Positions 7,639-15,018 of a stretch of 32,495 bases of DNA are shown piece by piece. Below the pieces are notes generated by a model that saw only the letters and a program-made list of their open reading frames with translations, was not told where the DNA came from and made no database searches. A program made the translations under genes and the position numbers. Every line of letters starts with the position of its first letter. Position 1 is the first letter of the stretch. Source of the DNA: Intestinibacter sp. (GTDB taxonomy: Bacteria > Bacillota > Clostridia > Peptostreptococcales > Peptostreptococcaceae); NCBI RefSeq assembly GCF_022780145.1, contig NZ_JALEXO010000119.1:1-32495 (forward strand), read 5' to 3'.

Positions 7639-8670
7639 TTATTTTTGTTGAAATGGATTGTTGTCTTTTTCTAAAAGAATTTCAATTCTTCTAGATGCAC
7701 TTCTAGGCTCTAAGACCTCCATACATGGCTTGTGTATGTTTTTTGTAATTGCTTTATAAAGTAATTTTTCTTCTTTGTAGAGATTTTGTGCTTCTTTTAA
7801 AGAAATTTCCTTAAAATAGATAGTATCTCCAGCCTTTCTCTGTGCAAGCTTTGGTATATCTACGCTTATTACGGTTGCAATTTTTGTGTAGCCACCTGTC
7901 GTCTGTCTATCTGTCATCATGATTATAGGCTTACCGTGTGAAGGCACCTGTATTGAGCCTAGAGCTATACCGTCTGAGATTATATCTGCAGAGGATTTGT
8001 GCTCTATGACTGGACCGTCTAGTCTACAGCCCATTCTGTCATTTTCATTAGTAACCTTATATGGGCTAGAGAAAAACGTTTTCAAGCCATTTTCCGTAAA
8101 TGCTGTATCCTGAGGTCCTCTTATGACTCTCAATGTTACCTCTGACTCGTTTTTGTGCATGTAGTTTATTTTTCTAGATAAAAAATACGGAAGATAGTCC
8201 TTTGGCGATTCAAACTTAATGTAGTCGCCTGCTTGTAGAGTTCTACCCTTGTATCCTCCTATTCCACATCTTACATATGTCGACTTACTTCCCATGACTT
8301 TTGGGACTTTAAGCCCTCCTGCAAATGCTATGTACGCTCTGCAGCCGCTTTTTGCATATTCAAATGACAGCACATCTCCAGCCTTTATAAGTAGAGCTTG
8401 GTATGTGTGAACCTTTTGACCGTTTAGCTTTGGTCTTAGGTTGCCGCCAGTTATAGCTATAATATTAGTCTCTGTAAATTCTATAGTAGGACCTACTAAG
8501 GTCATCTCTATTACTGCCTCGTCGACTGGGTTGCCGACTAGTATATTTGCGATTTTGAGAGATCTTTTGTCCATTGCACCACATACAGAGAAGCCGAATT
8601 CTTGGTATCCTACTCTACCATAATCCTGAATAGTCGTATATAATCCACTTTTTCGAATTATTATTCCCAA
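7639..8670 (-). CDS. pxpC: 5-oxoprolinase subunit C (KipA family), TTG start
   Basis: A 343-residue KipA/biotin-dependent carboxyltransferase-fold protein. Family features are SGLYTTIQDYGRVGYQEFG at the N-terminus, GAMDKRSLKIANILVGN, TGGNL, RVIRGPQ and TDRQTTGGYTKIATV. With PxpA and PxpB it forms the ATP-dependent 5-oxoprolinase. The start is TTG at 8668-8670: a purine-rich AGAGGGGG site lies in the last codons of pxpB, the stop of pxpB ends two bases before, and no ATG of similar quality is near. The spacing implies coupled translation and 1:1 production of PxpB and PxpC. Confidence 0.94.
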   Translation of the reverse strand: MGIIIRKSGLYTTIQDYGRVGYQEFGFSVCGAMDKRSLKIANILVGNPVDEAVIEMTLVGPTIEFTETNIIAITGGNLRPKLNGQKVHTYQALLIKAGDVLSFEYAKSGCRAYIAFAGGLKVPKVMGSKSTYVRCGIGGYKGRTLQAGDYIKFESPKDYLPYFLSRKINYMHKNESEVTLRVIRGPQDTAFTENGLKTFFSSPYKVTNENDRMGCRLDGPVIEHKSSADIISDGIALGSIQVPSHGKPIIMMTDRQTTGGYTKIATVISVDIPKLAQRKAGDTIYFKEISLKEAQNLYKEEKLLYKAITKNIHKPCMEVLEPRSASRRIEILLEKDNNPFQQK

Positions 8671-8672
8671 TT

Positions 8673-9392
8673 TTAAAGCCCCCTCTCTATTACGTTACAA
8701 TGGTATAAATTTTTATCTACTAGATTTTTTATCTCGTAAAAATCAGATTGACTTATTTCTACAAATTTTATGTAGTCGCCTGCTTTATATAAAATTGGCT
8801 CCTCTCTATTTGCATCATATGGCTTCACTGGAGTAGTTCCAATAAGTCTCCATCCACCTGGAGATGCTAGTGGGTATATTCCAGTTTGTTCACCACCTAT
8901 GCCTACAGAGCCAGCGTCGATTCTAGTTCTCGGATTTTTAAGTCTAGGAGTGAATAGTCTGCTGTCAAGCCCCCCTAGATAGGCAAACCCCGGTAAAAAT
9001 CCTAGCATGTAAATTAAATATTCCCTAGATGTATGTATTTGTATTACTTCTCTTGTAGTCAATTTTGCGTGCTCTGCTACAAATTCTAAATCCTCTCCAA
9101 AAGAGCCGCCGTAGCAGACTGGTATTTCTATTATTCTTTTTTTGGTCTCTGATTTAGAATCTAAATTTTTACTTAGCTTTTCAATTTTCGACTTTAATTC
9201 GTCAAAATATATCTTTGAAGGGTCGTAGTAAATTAAAAGAGATCTAAAAGTAGGAACTGTCTCTGTGATCCCTTGTATTTTAGCCGATTTTATTAAATCG
9301 TTGAAAACCCTTATTTTGTTGTTTGTTTCAGTACTTATATCGTTTCCAAATTCAATTATTAGTGCTGAATCCCCTGCAATCAAATATTTCAA
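8673..9392 (-). CDS. pxpB: 5-oxoprolinase subunit B (KipI family), TTG start
   Basis: A 239-residue KipI-family protein: GDSALIIEFG at the N-terminus, IPVCYGG, the long conserved block around LPGFAYLGGLDSRLFTPR, then IGGEQTGIYPLASPGGW and TTPVKPYD. It is the partner of PxpC; B. subtilis KipI also inhibits the sporulation kinase KinA, but the metabolic role is the general one. It starts with TTG (9390-9392) after an AGGGGGG site 7 bp upstream. It is the first gene of the seven-gene operon, about 60 bp from its promoter. Confidence 0.94.
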   Translation of the reverse strand: MKYLIAGDSALIIEFGNDISTETNNKIRVFNDLIKSAKIQGITETVPTFRSLLIYYDPSKIYFDELKSKIEKLSKNLDSKSETKKRIIEIPVCYGGSFGEDLEFVAEHAKLTTREVIQIHTSREYLIYMLGFLPGFAYLGGLDSRLFTPRLKNPRTRIDAGSVGIGGEQTGIYPLASPGGWRLIGTTPVKPYDANREEPILYKAGDYIKFVEISQSDFYEIKNLVDKNLYHCNVIERGL

Positions 9393-9452
9393 GAATTCAC
9401 CCCCCTAATTTATATAATTTATTTTTCATATATTTTTTATCCTATAAAGAAG

Positions 9453-9481
9453 ATTATAGCCAATTTTTCATTAATATGCAA
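9453..9481 (-). promoter_or_regulatory. Promoter of the pxp operon
   Basis: On the minus strand TTGCAT (9476-9481) and TATAAT (9453-9458) are 17 bp apart. This places the start about 55-60 nt before the TTG start of pxpB. No riboswitch-like structure fits in so short a leader, and no obvious operator is visible. Confidence 0.75.
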
Positions 9482-9509
9482 GTTTTGGTTTAATTCTTGC
9501 ATTTGTGTT

Positions 9510-9540
9510 TTGTAATTTTTGTTGTGAAATGATGTATAAT
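9510..9540 (+). promoter_or_regulatory. Candidate promoter of the nitrilase-superfamily gene
   Basis: TTGTAA (9510-9515) and TATAAT (9535-9540) on the plus strand, with a long 19-bp spacer. The gene's ATG follows at 9582 after an AAGGAGG site. The promoter is back to back with the pxp promoter, about 30 bp apart, so the two could be controlled together. Confidence 0.55.
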
Positions 9541-9581
9541 GTTGTTAAAGCTAGTTTATAATAAAAAGGAGGCTATATGAT

Positions 9582-10373
9582 ATGAAATTGGCGATGGCTC
9601 AGGTTTCAATGAATCTGGATATGAATAGTAATTATCAAAAGACATTGGATTTTATGAAGAAGGCTAAGGGCAGTGATTTATTGTTTTTCCCTGAGATTCA
9701 ATGGACTCCTTTCTTCCCTCAGTACGAAGAAAAGGATTTGAAAAACTGCCTTGGAAAGCAAATAGACGATTTTTGTCTGACTTTAGACGATCAGAGAATA
9801 ACTAAGATGAAGGAATTATGTAGAGAATACGAGATGTATCTATCTCCAAATTTATACATAGAGCAGGACGAGAAGAGATATGATATGTCGCTTATGATAA
9901 ATTCCAAGGGCGAGCTAGATGGATTTTCTAAGATGGTGCATATTTTAAACGCCAAGAATTTTTATGAAAAATACTACTATACTCCTTCTGAGGATGGATT
10001 TATGGTTTTTGATACGCCTTTTGGGAAGGTTGGGATAGTTATATGCTTTGATAGACATCTTCCTGAGAGCGTTAGAACCTGTGCCTTAAAGGGTGCGGAG
10101 TTGATTATAATACCTACTGCCAATACTAAGGACGAGCCGCTTGAGATGTTCGAGTGGGAGCTTAGAGTTCAAGCTTACCACAATAATGTGTTTATAGCTA
10201 TGTGTAATCGTGTCGGCAAAGAGGGAAATATGGACTTTGCTGGAGAATCCCTTGTAGTAGACTGTGACGGAAATGTCGTATTTAAATCAGATGACAAGGA
10301 ACAGCTGATAACTGTAGATATAGATTTGAGTAAATGCAAGGAAAGTAGAAAAAATAGACCTTACATAACTTAA
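9582..10373 (+). CDS. Carbon-nitrogen hydrolase (nitrilase superfamily), 3' end cut by IS insertion
   Basis: 263 residues with the nitrilase-superfamily triad: Glu38 (FFPEIQ), Lys117 (FSKMVH) and Cys155 (GIVICFDRHLPE). Members hydrolyse amide or carbamoyl bonds; the sequence alone does not give the substrate, and N-carbamoyl-amino-acid or omega-amidase activity are both possible. The TAA stop (10371-10373) is supplied by the inserted IS element. Without the element and one copy of the ACT duplication the frame continues TLHRPEMYF and stops at 11859-11861, giving the usual RPE-Y type C-terminus and 271 residues. The current product lacks only eight residues, so it may still fold, but loss of the conserved tail could harm oligomer contacts. 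It is divergent from the pxp operon and may act on related compounds. Confidence 0.9.
   Translation: MKLAMAQVSMNLDMNSNYQKTLDFMKKAKGSDLLFFPEIQWTPFFPQYEEKDLKNCLGKQIDDFCLTLDDQRITKMKELCREYEMYLSPNLYIEQDEKRYDMSLMINSKGELDGFSKMVHILNAKNFYEKYYYTPSEDGFMVFDTPFGKVGIVICFDRHLPESVRTCALKGAELIIIPTANTKDEPLEMFEWELRVQAYHNNVFIAMCNRVGKEGNMDFAGESLVVDCDGNVVFKSDDKEQLITVDIDLSKCKESRKNRPYIT
10368..10370. repeat. Target-site duplication ACT, left copy
   Basis: ACT here is repeated at 11832-11834 right after the IS. It is codon 263 of the interrupted hydrolase gene. A 3-bp duplication is usual for IS3-family elements. Confidence 0.85.
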
Positions 10374-10410
10374 AGTGGACCCTTTGTCAAGGACACTAGA
10401 AAAAAAGTGT
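10371..10410. repeat. IS terminal inverted repeat, left
   Basis: It aligns over 40 bases with the reverse complement of 11792-11831, with eight mismatches. The inner 20 bases (GGACACTAGA plus AAAAAAGTGT) are identical at both ends. Confidence 0.9.
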
Positions 10411-10412
10411 GG

Positions 10413-11738
10413 CTAAGCCGCCATTAAAAGCTGATTTCTGAATTGAACAGGAGTCAGCTTTTTTAAATTCCATTGACATCTAAAATTATTATAATAATCC
10501 ATATAATCATCTACTACAAATTGTAATTCCTCAAATGTATTACAAGATTTATAATCCATTTCATCTTTCATATGACCAAAGAATGATTCCTGCGGAGCAT
10601 TATCCCAACAGTTACCCCTTCTAGACATAGATTGTCCTAAGTTGTTTTTCTTAAGTAAATTTTGAAATTTCGGACTAGTATAATGAGAACCTTGATCTGA
10701 ATGAACAAATGCATCCTTATGTAATTTTAAAGATTTAATATTAACTAATTTATCTATAGTTTCAGTTACTAGTTCTATAGCTAAACTACTTGATAAATTA
10801 TATGCTAATATTTCATTAGTTGAGGAATCTTTTACAGTAGATAAATATGCCATTTGACCATTGCCGTAAGGCATATATGTTATATCTGTTAATAGCACTT
10901 TACCTGGTATATTTTGCTTAAATTCTCTATTTAGTTTATTTTCCACAACTCGATGTTCTTTAGTTGCTTTAGCCATACGTTTATACGGATTAGCTTTACG
11001 TATAGGGCAAACTATGTCATATTTTCTCATTATTCTTTGTATTTTCTTTCTGTTCATTTTTATCCCAAATTCATTTTCTAAAGTCATTTTTATAGATCTA
11101 GAACCTTTCTTGTATCCTCTATGATTAAATGCCTTTAGAATGATTTCTTTTGCCTTTAAATCGTTTATTTCTTTGTGATTTCTAAGGTCTTTTGTTCTTA
11201 AAGATTTATAATATCCAGAAGTAGATACATTTGCAATTTTACATAAATGTTTTACCATTCCTGTTAAATTGAATTTAGATATTATATCTTTAATTAATCC
11301 AAAAACTTTTACTGGTTTTAATTTATTATTTTTCACCTGCCTTTCGCTTATTTCTAACTTTTTTACAAGTTCAAGCTCCGCTTTTAAATATTCAATTTCT
11401 GCATCTTTTTTAGCTAGAATTTCTTCTAATGTTAATTCTCGATTAAGTGGTCTCCCAGAATTTAATGCTCTTGTATCATCTAAACCTAGAACACCTTTCT
11501 CTTTATATGATTTTCTCCATCTATGGCTAGCGCATTCAATACGTTTTGTTCCGATTACTTCAATATCAAAACCTGCCTCTTCAAAAATTTGTCTAGGTGT
11601 TTTACCTGTTTCATATTCAGCTATGAAATGAAGTTTAAATTCATTAGTATATGTAATTCCTTTTTGGCTTACTTTTTTAACATATTTATTTTTAGATAAT
11701 TCATTAATATCTTTTTCAGAAAAAATTTTTTTACTCAT
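10413..11738 (-). CDS. IS3-family transposase, single fused ORF
   Basis: 441 residues. The N-terminal part (about 1-95) is a helix-turn-helix DNA-binding region (FKLHFIAEYETGKTPRQIFE, then KRIECASHRWRKSYKEKG), then a coiled leucine-rich stretch (about 100-130), an HTH_21-like region (RGYKKGSRSIKMTLENEFGI) and a C-terminal rve integrase core with the DDE residues in LLTDITYMP, HSDQGSHYTS and NAPQESFFGHMKDE. Many IS3 elements split this into orfA and orfB joined by a -1 frameshift; here both parts are in one frame. An A AAA AAG slippery heptamer is still present in frame at codons 126-127. ATG follows AAAGGAG. The gene appears intact. Confidence 0.95.
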   Translation of the reverse strand: MSKKIFSEKDINELSKNKYVKKVSQKGITYTNEFKLHFIAEYETGKTPRQIFEEAGFDIEVIGTKRIECASHRWRKSYKEKGVLGLDDTRALNSGRPLNRELTLEEILAKKDAEIEYLKAELELVKKLEISERQVKNNKLKPVKVFGLIKDIISKFNLTGMVKHLCKIANVSTSGYYKSLRTKDLRNHKEINDLKAKEIILKAFNHRGYKKGSRSIKMTLENEFGIKMNRKKIQRIMRKYDIVCPIRKANPYKRMAKATKEHRVVENKLNREFKQNIPGKVLLTDITYMPYGNGQMAYLSTVKDSSTNEILAYNLSSSLAIELVTETIDKLVNIKSLKLHKDAFVHSDQGSHYTSPKFQNLLKKNNLGQSMSRRGNCWDNAPQESFFGHMKDEMDYKSCNTFEELQFVVDDYMDYYNNFRCQWNLKKLTPVQFRNQLLMAA

Positions 11739-11776
11739 GCCTATTCAACTCCTTTAATGTTATTTTACATAAAAAT

Positions 11777-11823
11777 ATCCTATACAGGTAGACACTTTTT
11801 TTCTAGTGTCCACTGTATAGGAT
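11777..11823. other. Hairpin at the transposase 5' end of the IS
   Basis: ATCCTATACAGGTAGACACT (11777-11796) pairs nearly fully with AGTGTCCACTGTATAGGAT (11805-11823). In a transcript entering the element from outside, this stem would form upstream of the transposase start. Such structures in other IS elements reduce transposase made by read-through; that role here is inference. Confidence 0.6.
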
Positions 11824-11831
11824 CCATTTTA
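11792..11831. repeat. IS terminal inverted repeat, right
   Basis: Partner of the left repeat at 10371-10410. It lies upstream of the transposase start and overlaps a strong hairpin at 11777-11823. Confidence 0.9.
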
Positions 11832-11834
11832 ACT
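11832..11834. repeat. Target-site duplication ACT, right copy
   Basis: Matches ACT at 10368-10370; the host frame continues from here. Confidence 0.85.
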
Positions 11835-11861
11835 TTACATAGACCTGAAATGTACTTTTAA
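11832..11861 (+). pseudogene. Detached 3' end of the nitrilase-superfamily gene
   Basis: Read in the host frame, 11832-11861 encodes TLHRPEMYF then TAA. Joined to codon 262 of the gene at 9582 it rebuilds the conserved C-terminus. It has no start of its own and is no longer translated as part of that protein. Confidence 0.88.
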
Positions 11862-11868
11862 TTAAAAC

Positions 11869-11899
11869 AGCCTCCTCTGATAATTTATCAGAGAAGGCT
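11869..11899. terminator. Terminator between the hydrolase tail and the cytidylate kinase-like gene
   Basis: AGCCTCCTCTGATAA pairs with TTATCAGAGAAGGCT with one mismatch. On the minus strand it is followed by GTTTTAATT, so it ends the gene at 11907-12509. On the plus strand the T run is poor. Confidence 0.75.
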
Positions 11900-11906
11900 T
11901 CTGCAT

Positions 11907-12509
11907 TTAATCTTCTTTATAGTGTCTTTTTACTGCTTCTAAAATTATTTCCACAGCTTCGTCTATACTTATCTTGCTAGTATTTATGCAAAGGTCGAAA
12001 TCTCTAGCATCTCCCCATTTCATACTTGTGTAGAAATTGTAGAAGGATGTTCTCTCTTTGTCTATTTTCTTGACTGTCTTGGCGCTTTTCTTTTCTTCTA
12101 TGCCGTGTTCTTCTACAGCTCTTTGTCTTCTAGTCTCGAAATCGGCATGTATAAATATGTCGATAGAATCAAATTTGTCCCTCAACGCATAATTAGCTGC
12201 TCTACCTACAAATATACAAGATTCCTTTGAAGCTAAATCTTGAATTATATTAAATTGTTTCAAGAATAATTGATGTCCTAAAGGTAGTGAAGAGCTTGTT
12301 TGGTCGTATGAAAAATAACTCAATGATTTTATAGGTTTTTCATCGTATTTTTCAAAAAATTCTTGGCAATAACCACTTTCTTTTGCTGCTATTGTAAGTA
12401 ATTCCTTATCGTAGCAAGGTATGTTTAGAGCTTTGGCTAATTTTCTGCCTATTTCTCCTCCACCGCTACCGTACTCTCTACTTATTGTTATGATTAAATT
12501 TTTCTTCAT
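11907..12509 (-). CDS. Cytidylate kinase-like family protein
   Basis: A 200-residue P-loop kinase of the cytidylate kinase-like family common in clostridia. The N-terminus ITISREYGSGGGEIGRKLAKALNIPCYDKELL holds the Walker A-type loop GSGGGEIG, and IFVGRAANY and the lid-like segment FETRRQRAVEEHGIEE follow. It is not the standard Cmk, and its substrate is not established. It has its own terminator downstream and is 56 bp from the next gene upstream. Confidence 0.88.
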   Translation of the reverse strand: MKKNLIITISREYGSGGGEIGRKLAKALNIPCYDKELLTIAAKESGYCQEFFEKYDEKPIKSLSYFSYDQTSSSLPLGHQLFLKQFNIIQDLASKESCIFVGRAANYALRDKFDSIDIFIHADFETRRQRAVEEHGIEEKKSAKTVKKIDKERTSFYNFYTSMKWGDARDFDLCINTSKISIDEAVEIILEAVKRHYKED

Positions 12510-12565
12510 AGCTATTACCCCTTTCTATAACTATCTATATTATAATTATAGCAGAATTTATATTT

Positions 12566-12853
12566 TTATATAAGAAAATTTTTATGTCTTCTGTTGTTCC
12601 ATTCCCTCCAAAATTTGATATATCCTTCTCTGTCGAAGTCATCATCTGGAAGTACTTTTTCTTTGCATGATTTATAAAATACCTCTATTTTATCAGCAAA
12701 ATCAAATACTACTTTAGTATATTCATCAATATCGATAAGTGTTTCTCCCCCAATTGTTACATTGACTTCTCCATGAAGGCATAAATCCTCCGGATTTTCT
12801 TTTTCTCCGTCTATCCAGTATAAGTCCACTATGTCAATTACAAATTTTCCCAT
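12566..12853 (-). CDS. Small protein of unknown function
   Basis: 95 residues, acidic in the middle, no signal peptide or membrane helix. The pattern is two beta-rich segments (GKFVIDIVDLYWIDG, LHGEVNVTIGGETLI), a helical part (YTKVVFDFADKIEVFYKSCKEK) and a Trp-rich basic tail (FWREWNNRRHK). I do not recognise a family. A GGGGTGA site precedes the ATG. It is 20 bp downstream of the HAD phosphatase gene and probably in its transcript. Confidence 0.75.
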   Translation of the reverse strand: MGKFVIDIVDLYWIDGEKENPEDLCLHGEVNVTIGGETLIDIDEYTKVVFDFADKIEVFYKSCKEKVLPDDDFDREGYIKFWREWNNRRHKNFLI

Positions 12854-12873
12854 ACATTCACCCCACTATATGG

Positions 12874-13518
12874 CTATATCTCTAAAAGACCAGCTATATC
12901 ATCTAGTACAGCTACATTTGGGTATCTCTCCAATTTTTCTCTAGGTGTAGTACCTGTTGTAACGCCGACGAAATCGACTTTGGCATTTTGTGCAGTTTCG
13001 GCATCTATGTAGCTGTCACCTATATATAGCACGTTTTTTGCCTCCATCATATCTATAATTTTAAATAGCCCTTCTGGGTTTGGTTTGTATTTTTCGACAT
13101 GTTCTGTGCCTATTATAATGTCTACAAGATCTCTAGCATCTAGGTTTACTAATATGTCGTTTATTCGTTGTCCCCATCTTGATGAAACTATTCCGATTTT
13201 TTTGTCGTTTGATTTTAGAGTTTCTAGGACTTTTTTTGCTTCTCCGATAAATACTGTCTGTTTGACTGTGATTTGGTCGGATTTTTCTTTTTGGTATTTT
13301 TTAAATAAATTTACGCTTTCCTCGCTTTTGTCTCCTGTCAAAAGTGTATAGGCTTCTCCTAGAGGAATGCCTATAGTATTTACAATATCTTTATATGAAG
13401 CTCTTTTTAGATTTAATTTGTCGAATGCATAGTTGAAGCTCTCGACAATTGGATTTGTTGCATCTGCTAGTGTATAATCAAAATCAAAAATATAAGCATC
13501 GTAATTATTCATATTCAA
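12874..13518 (-). CDS. HAD-superfamily phosphatase (phosphoglycolate phosphatase-like)
   Basis: 214 residues with all four HAD motifs: I FDFDYTLAD (residues about 10-18, two catalytic Asp), II IVSSR, III Lys in EKYKPNPEG, and IV YIGDSYIDAETA. The helical cap lies between motifs I and II. This is the PGP/Gph-like branch. The real substrate (phosphoglycolate, nucleotide or sugar phosphate) cannot be read from the sequence. It is 10 bp from the DUF1648 gene upstream. Confidence 0.9.
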   Translation of the reverse strand: MNMNNYDAYIFDFDYTLADATNPIVESFNYAFDKLNLKRASYKDIVNTIGIPLGEAYTLLTGDKSEESVNLFKKYQKEKSDQITVKQTVFIGEAKKVLETLKSNDKKIGIVSSRWGQRINDILVNLDARDLVDIIIGTEHVEKYKPNPEGLFKIIDMMEAKNVLYIGDSYIDAETAQNAKVDFVGVTTGTTPREKLERYPNVAVLDDIAGLLEI

Positions 13519-13528
13519 TCTCCTTAGT

Positions 13529-13996
13529 TTATCTATTTATTACCATTTTTACTGTATAGTATAATGTCACTCCTAAAACACTCCCGAGCATGAAAATTGT
13601 GAACCAAATTCCAAGAGCAATTCCCTCCATCGAGCAAAATGTCATATAGAAAAAACATCCTACTATAATTAGTTTAATTAGTAAAACCATGTTTGCGACA
13701 TAGTTAAAAATTCGTCGTCTATTTTCCTCTGTAACTTTAACTGGTACATTCCATATCTTAGGGAAAAACATGCAGACAGTCATTATCACATATAAAAATA
13801 TAGTCGTCCCTAAAAGTATGAAAACTGTCGATTTACTGCCCCAGCTATCTGGATTGCCTGCAAAATCAAAATGTGTAGGTATTTTATCTGCTATTTTTGA
13901 ATACCTAACAGCTACATATACAATTTGGCACAGAAGTAGCACCATTGTAACTACTTCCAATATTTTTTGAAATATATTATACGGTAATCTCAACAT
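13529..13996 (-). CDS. DUF1648 membrane protein
   Basis: 155 residues with four hydrophobic segments. Between the first two lies the DUF1648 signature KIADKIPTHFDFAGNPDSWGSKST. The domain occurs in SdpI-type immunity proteins and in small stand-alone membrane proteins of unknown role; no toxin gene is next to it here. The ATG follows TAGGAGGGG. It is the first gene of a likely unit with the HAD phosphatase. Confidence 0.85.
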   Translation of the reverse strand: MLRLPYNIFQKILEVVTMVLLLCQIVYVAVRYSKIADKIPTHFDFAGNPDSWGSKSTVFILLGTTIFLYVIMTVCMFFPKIWNVPVKVTEENRRRIFNYVANMVLLIKLIIVGCFFYMTFCSMEGIALGIWFTIFMLGSVLGVTLYYTVKMVINR

Positions 13997-14078
13997 AATA
14001 ATTCCCCTCCTAATTCACTTTAATTATATCATTATTTTATATAATATTGCGCAATCACTTTATTACGATAATTCTTCA

Positions 14079-14087
14079 TGCTATAAT
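14079..14087 (+). promoter_or_regulatory. Extended -10 promoter of the nitroreductase gene
   Basis: TGCTATAAT is an extended -10 element about 30 bp before the ATG at 14118. The -35 region is poor (TTATTA about 16 bp upstream), as is usual for extended -10 promoters. Confidence 0.65.
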
Positions 14088-14117
14088 TTAATTATAAAAT
14101 TTAAGGGGGGACATCTT

Positions 14118-14921
14118 ATGACTCAATCAATTTTTCAGCTTATAAAATCTAGGCAATCAATCAGAACCTATAGCAACGAACCTATAGAAACATCTGTTTT
14201 AGACAAAATTCAAAATTACATTGATGATGTTACAAACCCATTTAACAAAAAAGTTTGTATTCAAATTCTAAAACCAAATAACTATCACAAGGAAAAACTT
14301 GGTACTTACGGTGTCATAAAAAATCCTAACTACTTTTTAGTAGCTTCTTGCGAGGACAAGCCTTTTGCGCTTGAAGCTCTAGGTTATACTTTTGAAAAAG
14401 TTATTTTATACTGTACATCTCTAAACCTCGGTACAGTTTGGCTTGGTGGAACTTTTAATAAAAGCAAATTTGCAAAAGCTATCAATTTAAAAGAGGGATA
14501 TATTTTACCCATAGTTTCTCCTGTTGGTTATCCTGGTTTGAGAAGAAGCCCTATAGGATTTTTAATTGGAAGCAATCATAACAAAAGAGAACCTTTTAGT
14601 AAATTATTTAATCGAAATGATTTTTATACTCCTATGGCTAGAAAACAAGCAGGAATCTACGGTGACGCTCTAGAAGCAGTAAGACTTGCACCATCTTCTA
14701 GAAATTGCCAACCTTGGAGAGTTGTGTACAACGATGAAGGAATTCATTTCTTCACAACTGGAACAAAGGATATGAATAAAATCGACATGGGTATCGCCCT
14801 TTGCCACTTCGATAGCGTTTTGGAAGAACAAAGAGTTAAGGGCAGATTTAAAATAATAAGTCCTGGCATAAAAACTGACTACGAATATGTAATTTCCTGG
14901 ATACCTGATAAATATTTTTAA
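14118..14921 (+). CDS. Nitroreductase family protein (TM1586-like)
   Basis: 267 residues with the two-part nitroreductase fold: FQLIKSRQSIRTYSNEP at the N-terminus (FMN-binding Arg region), LNLGTVWLGGTFNKSKF in the middle, and ALEAVRLAPSSRNCQPWRVV in the second half. The layout is that of the putative TM nitroreductase group in which two halves form one FMN site. The physiological substrate is unknown. The ATG follows AAGGGGGG. It is transcribed alone and ends at the terminator at 14960-15006. Confidence 0.88.
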   Translation: MTQSIFQLIKSRQSIRTYSNEPIETSVLDKIQNYIDDVTNPFNKKVCIQILKPNNYHKEKLGTYGVIKNPNYFLVASCEDKPFALEALGYTFEKVILYCTSLNLGTVWLGGTFNKSKFAKAINLKEGYILPIVSPVGYPGLRRSPIGFLIGSNHNKREPFSKLFNRNDFYTPMARKQAGIYGDALEAVRLAPSSRNCQPWRVVYNDEGIHFFTTGTKDMNKIDMGIALCHFDSVLEEQRVKGRFKIISPGIKTDYEYVISWIPDKYF

Positions 14922-14959
14922 ATAAAAATATATCGTTATATCGAGTACGTAAATATAAT

Positions 14960-15006
14960 AAAACCTCTAGCTGTAGCTAATTATCTAATCTACATCTAGA
15001 GGTTTT
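14960..15006. terminator. Bidirectional terminator between convergent genes
   Basis: AAAACCTCTAG (14960-14970) pairs fully with CTAGAGGTTTT (14996-15006). It serves the nitroreductase gene on the plus strand and the sulfite reductase gene on the minus strand. Confidence 0.85.
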
Positions 15007-15018
15007 AGAATTTAACTA

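Larger units (their letters stand above)
10371..11831 (-). mobile_element. Complete IS3-family insertion sequence (1461 bp)
   Basis: The element is bounded by imperfect 40-bp terminal inverted repeats (32 of 40 identical) and flanked by a 3-bp duplication ACT. It contains one transposase gene on the minus strand. It sits inside the last codons of the nitrilase-superfamily gene. The exact ends are set by three facts that agree: the repeat alignment (TAAAGTGG against TAAAATGG), the ACT duplication and the restored host reading frame. The clean duplication, intact transposase and restorable frame suggest a recent insertion. Confidence 0.95.

Noticed and set aside
13529..13996. DUF1648 protein as an SdpI-type immunity protein
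   Set aside because: No SdpC-like toxin or SdpR-like regulator gene lies next to it, and the protein is shorter than SdpI.
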